Part shown: positions 46,030 through 54,047 of the stretch, one piece after another | Position numbering within the stretch: position 1 is the first letter of the stretch | Layout of the letters: each line of letters starts with the position of its first letter | Source of the DNA: Paraburkholderia sp. CNPSo 3272 | GTDB taxonomy: Bacteria > Pseudomonadota > Gammaproteobacteria > Burkholderiales > Burkholderiaceae | NCBI RefSeq assembly: GCF_024206495.1 | Contig: NZ_JAMBPQ010000025.1 | Location: 40,308 to 104,307, forward strand | Reading direction: 5' to 3' | Length of the DNA: 64,000 nt | Made by a program: the position numbers and the translations under genes | The notes under the pieces: model-generated | Seen by the model: only the letters and a program-made list of their open reading frames with translations | Database searches by the model: none | Told to the model about the DNA's origin: nothing

Positions 46030-46114
46030 GCGCGGTCCTTGTGCTCATTGGAGCGTTGTGTATTCCCGTTAAACGCTCGTCGCTCGCGGTATCCGTCGCT
46101 GATCTGCCAAATTT

Positions 46115-46639
46115 TTACTGCGCGCCGCTCGCCTCGCTCACGGCGTTCTGCGGTTGCATTGGCGGCTGCTTCTGCGATTGTGCCGGCAATCGCCACTGGC
46201 CGCGCTTTTCGAGCCCCTCGACGAACTTCACGCGTTCTTCGGGCGTGAGCGTGGCCGCGAAATCGACCACGCCGCTTTCGATTTGCGCGCGCAACGCGGT
46301 ATCGGCGGTGCGCGTGCGCGTGAGCGCGGCGTCGATGGCGTTGCGGTCGAGTTGCGGCGCGGCGAGCAGGTCGAGCACCTCGCGGCGTCCGTCGCGTCCG
46401 TCGCGCGCGAACTGGCGGCCTTCGCGGCGCGAGGACTTGAGCGCCTGGGCGAACTGCTGCTGGCGTTGCGGCGAAAGCTCTTCGGTGGCGAAGCGCAACG
46501 CCACGCGCTGCGTCGCCTGCGCCTGCGGCTCGCTGCGTACGGCGAGCCAGCGCCACGCACCGCCCGCAATTCCACCGAGCAGAAAAACGTTCAGGAGAAC
46601 CGAGCCCACGAGCAGCGTTTTCCATGAGCAGCCGTTCAT
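46115..46639 (-). CDS. Periplasmic Spy/CpxP-like (heavy-metal sensor type) protein
   Basis: 174 residues: an N-terminal membrane anchor (TLLVGSVLLNVFLLGGIAGGAW), then an all-helical periplasmic part with LSPQRQQQFAQALKSSRREGRQF and TLTPEERVKFVEGLEKRG, the two paired helices of the LTxxQ/CpxP type. Its ATG overlaps the probable anti-sigma gene's stop (4 bp). Likely a periplasmic stress or metal-responsive partner of the sigma/anti-sigma pair. No His cluster that would prove metal binding. Confidence 0.8.
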   Translation of the reverse strand: MNGCSWKTLLVGSVLLNVFLLGGIAGGAWRWLAVRSEPQAQATQRVALRFATEELSPQRQQQFAQALKSSRREGRQFARDGRDGRREVLDLLAAPQLDRNAIDAALTRTRTADTALRAQIESGVVDFAATLTPEERVKFVEGLEKRGQWRLPAQSQKQPPMQPQNAVSEASGAQ

Positions 46640-47091
46640 TCGTCACTCCCTTCGCCGCCGGGGTTGAGGTTCGATTCGCTCCAGTCCGAAACGGTCCCCC
46701 CGAAGCTCGTACTGAGATACGTCTCGTGCTGGCCTGCGGGCGTCGTGCCGCCGAGGACGACAAACGAGATCGTCAGCGCGCCTGCGAGCGCACCCGCGAG
46801 GCCCACGCCGGCGAACGCCGCGCCGGACCACCAGAAACTGCGACGCTTCGCGGCGGCAACGGGCCTGACCGGTGCGTCTGCAACGATCTGCTCAAAGAGC
46901 GCGCGTCCCGGCGGCGCGACCATGTCGCGGGAGAGCCAGCTGTCGAGCGTCATGGCTTCGTCGAGCGCCGCGTTGGCTTCTGCGCGATGCGCACGCGCCC
47001 ATTCGAGCGCATCTTCGCGCTCATGCTGCGGCCAGCGCTGCGGGTCGGCGCCATAAGCCGCGACGAGCGTGTGGAATCGTTCGGGTGTCAT
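46636..47091 (-). CDS. Probable anti-sigma factor, single membrane span
   Basis: 151 residues. Cytoplasmic helical half (MTPERFHTLVAAYGADPQRWP ... ALEWARAHRAEANAALDEA), a membrane segment near residues 89-113 (WWSGAAFAGVGLAGALAGALTIS), and a short periplasmic tail. No zinc-binding HxxxCxxC motif. Assigned mainly because it overlaps the ECF sigma gene by 4 bp (ATGA) and has the usual anti-sigma layout; family identity itself is weak. Confidence 0.65.
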   Translation of the reverse strand: MTPERFHTLVAAYGADPQRWPQHEREDALEWARAHRAEANAALDEAMTLDSWLSRDMVAPPGRALFEQIVADAPVRPVAAAKRRSFWWSGAAFAGVGLAGALAGALTISFVVLGGTTPAGQHETYLSTSFGGTVSDWSESNLNPGGEGSDE

Positions 47092-47753
47092 ACGGAGTCC
47101 TTACCGGCAGCTTCGCCGGCCAGTTGTGCGCGCAGGGTGCGCCGGGCGCGCGCCAGCAGGCTTTCGAGCGCGTCCACCGAAATATCCATCAGGGTGGCTG
47201 CTTCGAGGTTCGAAAGCTCCTGATAGTAAGTGAGCACGAGCGCTTCGCGCTGGCGCACGGGCAGCGCCGCGAGTGCGGCGCGCACGCGCTCGTCGCGCGT
47301 ACGCGCTTCGATCTGCTGGTCGGGCGAGCCTGCTGGATCGGGAGCCGGCTCGCTCACGGCGTGCAGGTCTTCTACGGTCTCTTCGCGGCGTCCGCGCAAG
47401 CGGTCGTAACACAGGTTGAGCGCCACGCGATGCAGCCACGTGTCGAATTTCGCTTCGCCGGTGCGCCAGGTGGGCGCCTGTTTCCAGATCCGCACGAACG
47501 CTTCCTGAGCGACGTCTTCTGCTTCACTGTGGTCCCCCAGCATGCGGGTGGCGAGTGCGATGAGGCGCGGCAGCTTGCTCGCGACGAGCGCGCGCACGGC
47601 AAGCGGGTCACGCGCGGCGACACGCGCAACGAGTTCCGCATCCGGATCGCGTTCGTTCAAGGCCTTCCCGGCCTTGTTGGTCTGCAACGATGGAACCGCA
47701 GGCGAACCCGCTGCCGCGCCGTCATAGTCGTTTCCCAGGTTGAAGTCGGACAT
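47088..47753 (-). CDS. ECF-type RNA polymerase sigma factor
   Basis: 221 residues. Region 2: LPRLIALATRMLGDHSEAEDVAQEAFVRIWK core with FDTWLHRVALNLCYDRLR; region 4: ALAALPVRQREALVLTYYQELSNLEAATLMDISVDALESLLARARRTLR core. An N-terminal ~35-residue extension is low-complexity. It likely drives its own operon (anti-sigma, Spy-like, DUF1800, DUF1501). The upstream gap to the larger WXXGXW gene is 26 bp, so that gene may share the transcript. Confidence 0.9.
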   Translation of the reverse strand: MSDFNLGNDYDGAAAGSPAVPSLQTNKAGKALNERDPDAELVARVAARDPLAVRALVASKLPRLIALATRMLGDHSEAEDVAQEAFVRIWKQAPTWRTGEAKFDTWLHRVALNLCYDRLRGRREETVEDLHAVSEPAPDPAGSPDQQIEARTRDERVRAALAALPVRQREALVLTYYQELSNLEAATLMDISVDALESLLARARRTLRAQLAGEAAGKDSV

Positions 47754-47779
47754 TCACGCCTTATGCCGCTCGAGCCGCA

Positions 47780-48118
47780 TTATGCCCAGTGGCCCGGAAT
47801 CCATCGCCAGTTCGGGCCGTCCTCGACCCAGTGTCCGGGCACCCAGTTGTACCCCGAGCGGGCCTCTTCCCAACGGCCGGGTTCCCAGACATACACGCCC
47901 TGGTCCCAGCGCCAGTGGCCGGACTGCCAAACATAGCCCTGGCGCGGCGGTGGGGGCGCTTCTTCCCGCGGCGGAGGCGGTGGCGACGTCGGGGCGACCA
48001 TCACCGGCTGCTGAGGCGGTTGATTGGGTTCGACGACCACGGCTTGAGCTAGCGCGGCCGTCGCGGTGGAGGCGAGCAGAACGGCGGCAAACGACGAACG
48101 CAGTGGTTTGCGGATCAT
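47780..48118 (-). CDS. Larger WXXGXW-repeat exported protein
   Basis: 112 residues from ATG 48118 (GGGAGAG upstream). Signal peptide (SSFAAVLLASTATAALAQA), a Pro-rich linker, then three to four aromatic repeats: GYVWQSGHWRWDQGVYVWEPGRW, GYNWVPGHWV and NWRWIPGHWA (each W-x-x-G-x-W like). Function unknown; possibly a surface or cell-wall binding repeat. Shares the repeat with the lipoprotein at 43088-43303 but is exported without a lipobox. It is upstream of the sigma factor on the same strand. Confidence 0.82.
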   Translation of the reverse strand: MIRKPLRSSFAAVLLASTATAALAQAVVVEPNQPPQQPVMVAPTSPPPPPREEAPPPPRQGYVWQSGHWRWDQGVYVWEPGRWEEARSGYNWVPGHWVEDGPNWRWIPGHWA

Positions 48119-48475
48119 GATTTCTCTCCCTTGATGCAGAGGGGTCAACAGCCCCTATGAGGACTTAAACGGCGCCGCGCGGAAAATCCGTCGCGGGCCA
48201 TCTCTTCACCATGCAATTTCCGCGCTCAGCGTCGAACTTACCGAACGGGCAGCAGGTTGCTTGACAACTGCAAGATCCGAACCCGAAAGACTTACATTAA
48301 GGGTTTCTACCTAATATGAACCGCCACAAAATTGTTAAATTTCTGTCTTAGAATGGACACTCTAGGTCGACTGCGGCGATGCAGCATTAGTTTTTAAACA
48401 TAGGAATACAGCCGCAAGTCAGGCCATCGGGGGTTGGCGCTTTAATTAGTAAGACTAACCAAGGAGTATGAGCTG
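48119..48475. promoter_or_regulatory. Control region between the WXXGXW gene and phaP
   Basis: 357 bp, noncoding and AT-rich from 48290 to 48450. It carries divergent promoters for the WXXGXW/sigma unit and for phaP. A CTGC-GGCGAT-GCAG inverted repeat lies near 48371-48384. Binding by the PHB-responsive repressor PhaR is known for phaP in relatives, but I cannot identify its site with confidence. Confidence 0.45.
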
Positions 48476-49051
48476 ATGTCCGTTTCCGCACCCGAACAAT
48501 TCCGCGCGAACTACCAGGCTGGCGTCGCAGCGTTCTTTGCGCTCACGAAGCCCGTTGTCGAGGGCGTGCAGGCCGTGATCGATCTCAACGTCCAGGCCAG
48601 CAAGGCTGCCATCGCCGAAAGCGAAGCGACGCTCAAAGGCGCACTCGAAAGTGGCAATCCCGCGGAGTTCCTGACGCAGCAGATTGGTGCAACGCAGCAA
48701 GCCGCCGCCAAGGCCATGTCGTACGGCCGCCATCTCGTCGACATCGCGACGACGACCCAAAACGAGTTGCTGCAGGCCGCCCAGGCGCAAACGGGCGAAA
48801 ACGAGCAGCGTTTCAAGGCCTTTTCCGAAGGCCTGACGCAAAACGCGCCCGTGGGCGCGGAGCCCTTCGTCGCGGCCATGAACTCGACCTTCGCGGCCGT
48901 CAACAACGCCGCCGAAACGTTGCGCGGCGTGACCCGCCAGGCCTTCGAAACGGCCCAGAGCGGTTTCCAGAACGTCGTCGCTTCCGCCCAGGAAGCCACG
49001 CCGGTCGCGGTCCAGCCGGCTGCCGCCAAGGCCAGCCCGGCCAAGGCCTGA
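48476..49051 (+). CDS. phaP: Phasin
   Basis: 191-residue granule-coating protein for polyhydroxybutyrate. Phasin signature: PEQFRANYQAGVAAFFALTKPVVEGVQAVIDLNVQASKAAI core, amphipathic helices throughout, C-terminal Ala/Pro/Lys-rich tail. Strong AGGAG about 9 bases before ATG 48476. It is followed 140 bp later by phaA. Phasins bind the polymer surface and limit granule size. Confidence 0.92.
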   Translation: MSVSAPEQFRANYQAGVAAFFALTKPVVEGVQAVIDLNVQASKAAIAESEATLKGALESGNPAEFLTQQIGATQQAAAKAMSYGRHLVDIATTTQNELLQAAQAQTGENEQRFKAFSEGLTQNAPVGAEPFVAAMNSTFAAVNNAAETLRGVTRQAFETAQSGFQNVVASAQEATPVAVQPAAAKASPAKA

Positions 49052-49191
49052 TTCGCGTTCCTGCCCGCCGGCAATACGCCACTACGCCTCAACGCGCGCC
49101 TTCGTCGTGAACGAACGACGGGGGCGCGGCGTTTGCCGGCTCAGCCTTCCAGACATCGACATTCCAGTGCATTGCACAGCAGGAGCTCAAC

Positions 49192-50373
49192 ATGACTGAC
49201 ATCGTGATCGTTTCGGCCGCACGTACGGCAGTAGGCAAATTCGGCGGCTCGCTCGCGAAGGTGGCGGCGCCCGACCTGGGCGCAATCGTCATCAAGGCCG
49301 CGCTCGAGCGCGCGGGTGTGAAGCCCGAGCAGGTGAGCGACGTGATCATGGGTCAGGTGCTGACGGCCGGTTCGGGCCAGAACGTGGCGCGTCAGGCATC
49401 GATCAAGGCGGGCCTGCCCGCGGGCGTTCCCGCCATGACGATCAACAAGGTGTGCGGCTCGGGCCTGAAGGCGGTGATGCTCGCGGCCAACGCGATCATC
49501 GCTGGCGATTCGGACATCGTCGTGGCCGGCGGCCAGGAGAACATGAGCGCCGCGCCGCACGTGCTGCCCGGCTCGCGCGACGGCTTCCGCATGGGCGACG
49601 CGAAGCTCATCGACAGCATGATCGTCGACGGCCTGTGGGACGTGTACCACCAGTACCACATGGGCGTGACGGCGGAAAACGTCGCGAGGGAATACGGCAT
49701 CACGCGCGAAGAACAGGACGCGTTTGCGGCGCTCTCGCAGAACAAGGCGGAAGCCGCGCAGAAGGCGGGCCGCTTCGACGCGGAAATCGTGCCGGTGGAA
49801 ATTCCGCAGCGCAAGGGTGAGCCGCTGCAGTTCAGGACCGACGAATTCGTGCGCCACGGCGTGACGGCCGAATCGCTCGCGGGCCTGAAGCCGGCGTTCA
49901 ACAAGGAAGGCACGGTGACGGCGGCGAACGCGTCGGGCATCAACGACGGCGCAGCCGCGGTCGTGGTGATGTCGGCGAAGAAGGCCGAGGCGCTGGGCCT
50001 CACGCCGCTTGCGCGCATCAAGGCGTACGCCAGCGCCGGCGTCGATCCGAAGGTGATGGGCATGGGTCCGGTGCCGGCGTCCACGCGTGCGCTGGAGCGC
50101 GCGGGCTGGTCGGTGAACGACCTCGATCTCATGGAGATCAACGAGGCATTCGCGGCGCAGGCGCTGGCCGTGAACAAGCAGATGGGCTGGGACACGTCGA
50201 AGATCAACGTGAACGGCGGGGCGATTGCAATCGGTCACCCGATCGGCGCGTCGGGCTGCCGGATTCTCGTGACGCTGCTGCACGAGATGCAGCGCCGCGA
50301 TGCGAAGCGCGGCCTGGCTTCGCTGTGCATCGGCGGCGGCATGGGCGTGGCGCTCGCGCTCGAGCGCGCTTGA
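49192..50373 (+). CDS. phaA: Acetyl-CoA acetyltransferase (thiolase)
   Basis: 393 residues, normal for the family. It condenses two acetyl-CoA to acetoacetyl-CoA, the first step of PHB synthesis. Nucleophile Cys88 in NKVCGSGLKAV, ENMSAAPH substrate loop, HPIGASGCRI with the catalytic His near 349, and CIGGGMGVAL with the second Cys near 379. Followed after about 290 bp by phaB. A set of 10-bp repeats starts at its stop codon. Confidence 0.94.
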   Translation: MTDIVIVSAARTAVGKFGGSLAKVAAPDLGAIVIKAALERAGVKPEQVSDVIMGQVLTAGSGQNVARQASIKAGLPAGVPAMTINKVCGSGLKAVMLAANAIIAGDSDIVVAGGQENMSAAPHVLPGSRDGFRMGDAKLIDSMIVDGLWDVYHQYHMGVTAENVAREYGITREEQDAFAALSQNKAEAAQKAGRFDAEIVPVEIPQRKGEPLQFRTDEFVRHGVTAESLAGLKPAFNKEGTVTAANASGINDGAAAVVVMSAKKAEALGLTPLARIKAYASAGVDPKVMGMGPVPASTRALERAGWSVNDLDLMEINEAFAAQALAVNKQMGWDTSKINVNGGAIAIGHPIGASGCRILVTLLHEMQRRDAKRGLASLCIGGGMGVALALERA

Positions 50374-50427
50374 TCCTGCTTGATTCTGCTTGACCCCGTT
50401 TACCCCAGCTTGATCCCGCTTTCAACG
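50368..50427. repeat. Six degenerate 10-bp direct repeats after phaA
   Basis: Units of 10 bp in register: gcttgatcct, gcttgattct, gcttgacccc, gtttacccca, gcttgatccc, gctttcaacg, starting inside the phaA stop region. The first, second and fifth are nearly identical; others are decayed. Period equals about one helical turn. Confidence 0.55.
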
Positions 50428-50456
50428 CAGGAAGCAGTCTGGTAATCAGGCAGCAA

Positions 50457-50490
50457 GCGGCTCGTCGCGCGAGAAGCAGCGGCGAGCCGC
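50457..50490. repeat. Inverted repeat in the phaA-phaB spacer
   Basis: GCGGCTCG (50457-50464) pairs with CGAGCCGC (50483-50490) around an 18-nt loop. No U-tract follows. It might attenuate or stabilise transcripts between phaA and phaB. Confidence 0.35.
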
Positions 50491-50662
50491 CAGTAGCAAG
50501 CAACCACGCGCAATACTAGAAATTGATCAGAAGCCGCGCGGCATTCGCCTTGTCTTCGTCCTGGGTAGAAGGATGAAGCCGGGCAACAGTGTATGTGGCG
50601 CCTGCACGCATAGTGCGTAACGCCACGGTTTTCGTGATGCTCAACTCTCGCGGACATATAGG

Positions 50663-51406
50663 ATGACTAATCGTATTGCATTGGTGACAGGTGGTATGGG
50701 CGGCCTTGGCGAGGCCATCAGCGTGAAGCTGCATGACGCGGGTTATCGCGTTGTGGTGACGCACTCGCCCGACAACGCCGGCGCGAAGGACTGGCTGGCG
50801 CGCATGAAGGAGACCGACCGCGAATTTCACGCATATGGCATGGATGTAGCGGACTACGATTCGTGCCAGCGCGGCGCGCAGAAGATCCAGAGCGAGATCG
50901 GCCCCGTCGATATTCTCGTGAACAACGCGGGTATCACGCGCGATATGACGTTTCGCAAGCTCGACAAGGTCAATTGGGACGCCGTGCTGCGCACGAATCT
51001 CGACTCGATCTTCAATATCTCGAAGCCGCTTTGCGACAGCATGGTCGAGCGCGCGTGGGGCCGCATCATCAACATTTCGTCGGTGAACGGTTCGAAGGGT
51101 TCGGTCGGACAGACCAACTATGCGGCGGCGAAGGCAGGCATGCACGGTTTCACGAAGTCGCTCGCGCTGGAAGTGGCTCGCAAGGGCGTGACCGTGAACA
51201 CCATTTCGCCGGGCTATCTCGCCACGAAGATGGTGACCGCCATTCCTCAGGACATTCTCGACACGAAGATCCTGCCGCAGATTCCGATGGGCCGCCTCGG
51301 CAACCCCGGTGAAGTCGCCGCGCTCGTGCTATTCCTCTGTTCGGACGAAGCGGGATTCGTGACGGGCGCAAATATTCCTATCAACGGCGGCCAGCATATG
51401 CAATAA
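50663..51406 (+). CDS. phaB: Acetoacetyl-CoA reductase
   Basis: 247-residue NADPH-dependent SDR that reduces acetoacetyl-CoA to (R)-3-hydroxybutyryl-CoA. TGGMGGLGEAIS at 9-20, catalytic Ser140 (NISSVNG), Tyr153 and Lys157 (TNYAAAKAGMHG), and the C-terminal GFVTGANIPINGGQHM. All expected residues are present. A second, truncated reductase of this type lies at 61781-62066. The strong hairpin at 51499-51549 ends the unit. Confidence 0.94.
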   Translation: MTNRIALVTGGMGGLGEAISVKLHDAGYRVVVTHSPDNAGAKDWLARMKETDREFHAYGMDVADYDSCQRGAQKIQSEIGPVDILVNNAGITRDMTFRKLDKVNWDAVLRTNLDSIFNISKPLCDSMVERAWGRIINISSVNGSKGSVGQTNYAAAKAGMHGFTKSLALEVARKGVTVNTISPGYLATKMVTAIPQDILDTKILPQIPMGRLGNPGEVAALVLFLCSDEAGFVTGANIPINGGQHMQ

Positions 51407-51441
51407 AGCTATGCTAAACATGCATTTCGCATGAATGATGT

Positions 51442-51458
51442 CAGGCGACTTTCGCCTG
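51442..51458 (+). repeat. Small hairpin after phaB
   Basis: CAGGCGA (51442-51448), 3-nt loop, TCGCCTG (51452-51458), just past phaB, flanked by an outer CGCAT/ATGCG pair. No U-tract. Confidence 0.4.
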
Positions 51459-51498
51459 AGCGATGCGGGGTGCATGCGGCAGCGGTAATCCATACCGA

Positions 51499-51549
51499 CC
51501 GCCGCCTTGCAGGGGACGTGTAAAGCGTGCCTTGCAAGGCGGCGGTTTT
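51499..51549 (+). terminator. Factor-independent terminator of the pha unit
   Basis: 13-bp perfect stem CCGCCGCCTTGCA (51499-51511) / TGCAAGGCGGCGG (51533-51545) with a 21-nt loop and a TTTT run at 51546-51549. Ninety bases past the phaB stop. Confidence 0.65.
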
Positions 51550-51637
51550 GCATGGCGCCGCGGGGATTGCGGGGCGCGAACGCGGTGAAGCGTGCCGCTA
51601 TAATTGGCCACCCCATGCGTGACCGGAGACCGGCCCT

Positions 51638-52393
51638 TTGTCGAGCATTGCGAAACTGCTGTCCATCCTCGAACTCTTTTCCGAGGCGCGGCCTTTTCTT
51701 TCCGCCGAACAGGTGGCGGCCGAACTGCAATGCTCGGTGCCGACCGCTTACCGCTATCTGCGCGAACTCGTCGATACGGGCATGCTGCTGCGCTTCGTGG
51801 GCGGCGAATACGGCCTCGGCCCGCGCATCATCACGCTCGACTACCATCTGCGCATTTCCGATCCGCTATTGAAGGCGGGGCAGCCGGTCATGCGCGAACT
51901 GGCCGAGCAGTCGGGCTTCGACGCCGTGATGTCGCGCTGGTACGGCAACGAACTCGTCGATACCCACCGGGAATCGCACGACGCCGTATTCGACCTGCGC
52001 TATGGACGTGGCCGTCCGCGTCCGCTCTTTCTTGGCGCCGCGCCCAAGGCGATCCTTTCGACGTTTCCCAAGGCGAAGCTCGCCGCGCTGTTCGAGCAGT
52101 ACCCCGAGGACATCGCGTCCAGCGGACTCGGCGCTACGCTCGAAGAATTCCGCGCGAGCCTGCTCAAGATCCGCCGCGCGGGCTTCTATCTCTCGAAGGG
52201 CGAACTCGAAGCGGGCATGTCCGCCGTCGCTTCGCCGCTGTTCACCGACGCATCGGGCGAAGCCGTGGCCGCGCTCGCGCTCGTCGTGCCCGAGCAGCGC
52301 CTCGCGTTCTTCAACCTCGAGCGCGTGGTCGAGGCCGTGAAGGAAGCCGCCGCGCGCATTTCCACGCGCGTGCGTGCATTGATCGAGGCATAA
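51638..52393 (+). CDS. IclR family transcriptional regulator, TTG start
   Basis: 251 residues. N-terminal winged helix (SIAKLLSILELFSEARPFLSAEQVAAELQCSVPTAYRYLRELV core), C-terminal effector domain (GFDAVMSRWYGNELVDT; SPLFTDASGEAVAALALVV). Start is TTG 51638, preceded by GGAG; no in-frame ATG fits. Such proteins control aromatic degradation genes. It lies next to the VOC/hydrolase/hydroxylase/transporter set and most likely regulates it; a candidate site is at 53034-53073. Confidence 0.9.
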   Translation: MSSIAKLLSILELFSEARPFLSAEQVAAELQCSVPTAYRYLRELVDTGMLLRFVGGEYGLGPRIITLDYHLRISDPLLKAGQPVMRELAEQSGFDAVMSRWYGNELVDTHRESHDAVFDLRYGRGRPRPLFLGAAPKAILSTFPKAKLAALFEQYPEDIASSGLGATLEEFRASLLKIRRAGFYLSKGELEAGMSAVASPLFTDASGEAVAALALVVPEQRLAFFNLERVVEAVKEAAARISTRVRALIEA

Positions 52394-52405
52394 AGCGGCG
52401 CGGCG

Positions 52406-52984
52406 TCACGCTACGCCCATACGCGCCGCCATCTCCCTCTCCCACACCGCGCGCGGCCGGAAGCCCGGCAACGTGCTCGCATGGCGCTCGACCTCGGCGA
52501 GCAACGCGTCGTCGGGCAGCGCAAAGTCCACGGCGACACGCATGGGCTGATCCACGTACCACGGCGTGTCGATGAAGATCTCCAGCCGGTTGCCCTCCGG
52601 GTCGCGCGCATAGAACGAGATCGCATTGCCGTGCGTGACCGGAACGATCTCCTCCATCCCTTCCTCCACGAAGCGCCGGTGAAAGTGCTTCAGCGTGGCG
52701 AGGCTGTCCGCCTCCAGTGAAATCTGGTTGATCGGATTGAACGCCAACTGCTCGGGCCTGCCGCTCGCCAGTACGATCTGGTGATGCACGCGGGGATCGC
52801 GGCTGAGAAAGACGAGGCTGACCGTGCCGCGCGGCGAAGGCAGCGTGCCGCGGTCCGTCACCGTGAATTCGAGCACCCGCGTATAGAAGTCTTCGACCTT
52901 CGCCATGTCGCTCACGAAAAAGCCCATGTGGCTCAGCGTGAGGCCGGTTCGTCTGGTGGTTGGTTCGGTGTGCGGCAGAGTCAT
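52406..52984 (-). CDS. VOC family (glyoxalase/extradiol dioxygenase-like) protein
   Basis: 192 residues with paired beta-alpha-beta-beta-beta modules: LSHMGFFVSDMAKVEDFYTRVLEF (His19), RVHHQIVLASG and NRLEIFID (Glu135). At the position where ring-cleaving relatives usually have the second metal His, it reads INQISLEA (Gln87). It may be a ring-cleavage dioxygenase or a different lyase/isomerase. It converges with the IclR gene and diverges from the hydrolase gene. Confidence 0.75.
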   Translation of the reverse strand: MTLPHTEPTTRRTGLTLSHMGFFVSDMAKVEDFYTRVLEFTVTDRGTLPSPRGTVSLVFLSRDPRVHHQIVLASGRPEQLAFNPINQISLEADSLATLKHFHRRFVEEGMEEIVPVTHGNAISFYARDPEGNRLEIFIDTPWYVDQPMRVAVDFALPDDALLAEVERHASTLPGFRPRAVWEREMAARMGVA

Positions 52985-53033
52985 GCTGTCTCCAGTGATA
53001 GTGATAAACCCTGATGCAAATCACGTTGTACTG

Positions 53034-53073
53034 TGCGTTTTACGTAGTGTATTCTCAAAATACGATAAACGCA
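53034..53073. promoter_or_regulatory. Candidate operator between VOC and hydrolase genes
   Basis: TGCGTTT (53034-53040) and AAACGCA (53067-53073) form a perfect 7-bp inverted repeat spaced by 26 bp; inside lies GTATT-N5-AATAC (53049-53063). Located in the 145-bp divergent region, upstream of both genes; fits an IclR-type site. Confidence 0.4.
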
Positions 53074-53129
53074 CAAGAAATACGCGCCCCCCATTCCACG
53101 AAATACTCACTCTTTATCATTGGAGCATC

Positions 53130-53981
53130 ATGAAACTCGCCAGCTTTTCCACCCATGAAGGTTCGTCGTTCGGCGTCGTGCGCGACGGCGCGGTGTTCGA
53201 CCTCAAGAAGCGCCTGGATGGCCGCTACGCCGACCTCAAGTCGCTGATCGCGGCGGGTGCATGTGCCGAAGCGGAACGCGCCGCGAGCGAAGGCAAGGGC
53301 GACTATCCGCTCGCCGAAGTCACTCTCGAGCCCGTCATTGCCAATCCGCAGCAGATCTTCTGCGTGGGCCTGAACTACGCGGAGCACGTGAAGGAGACCA
53401 ACCGCGAGACCACCGAGCAGCCCGTGATCTTCATGCGGCTGCCGGCTTCGCAGGTGGGCGCCGGCGAGCCCATGCTGCGTCCGCGCGAGTCCACGCAGTT
53501 CGACTATGAAGGCGAGATCGCCGTGATCATCGGCGAGGGCGGGCGGCGTATCGCCGAGGCCGACGCGTGGCGTCATATCGCGGGCTACAGCTGCTACAAC
53601 GACGGCTCCGTGCGCGACTGGCAGCGCCACACTGGCCAGTGGGGTCCGGGCAAGAACTTCTTCCGCACAGGCGCGTTCGGCCCGTGGATGGTCACGAGCG
53701 ACGAGATCGAGCCGAACGCGCTGATGACGCTCGTCACGCGTCTGAACGGCCAGGAAGTGCAGCGCGCCACCACGGAGATGCTGATTCACGGCATTGCGAA
53801 GCAGATCGCGTATCTCTCCACCTTCACGCCGCTCTTCCCTGGCGACGTGATCGTGACCGGCACGCCCGGCGGCGTAGGCGCGAAGCGTAATCCGCCGCTT
53901 TTCATGAAGCATGGCGACGTGGTGGAAGTCGAGGTGGATCGCATCGGCACGCTCAGGAATCCCGTCGCGGACGAAGCGTAG
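53130..53981 (+). CDS. Fumarylacetoacetase-family hydrolase
   Basis: 283 residues, GGAG before ATG 53130. C-terminal FAH domain: FCVGLNYAEHVKETNRE, FDYEGEIAVIIG (metal Glu), GYSCYNDGSVRDWQ, GKNFFRTGAFGPWMV and PGDVIVTGTPGGVGAKRNPP. Such enzymes split acyl-pyruvates or hydrate oxo-enoates after ring cleavage. The set with an MhpA-like hydroxylase and IclR points to an aromatic-acid meta-cleavage-like route. Confidence 0.88.
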   Translation: MKLASFSTHEGSSFGVVRDGAVFDLKKRLDGRYADLKSLIAAGACAEAERAASEGKGDYPLAEVTLEPVIANPQQIFCVGLNYAEHVKETNRETTEQPVIFMRLPASQVGAGEPMLRPRESTQFDYEGEIAVIIGEGGRRIAEADAWRHIAGYSCYNDGSVRDWQRHTGQWGPGKNFFRTGAFGPWMVTSDEIEPNALMTLVTRLNGQEVQRATTEMLIHGIAKQIAYLSTFTPLFPGDVIVTGTPGGVGAKRNPPLFMKHGDVVEVEVDRIGTLRNPVADEA

Positions 53982-54047
53982 GCCGCAGGACGCCGCCCGC
54001 GCGCTGCGGGCGGCGCAGTCATCCAGGTAGTTTTCACTCAGTTAGCC

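Noticed and set aside
50368..50427. CRISPR-like array
   Set aside because: Units are 10 bp, adjacent and degenerate, with no spacers; not a CRISPR.
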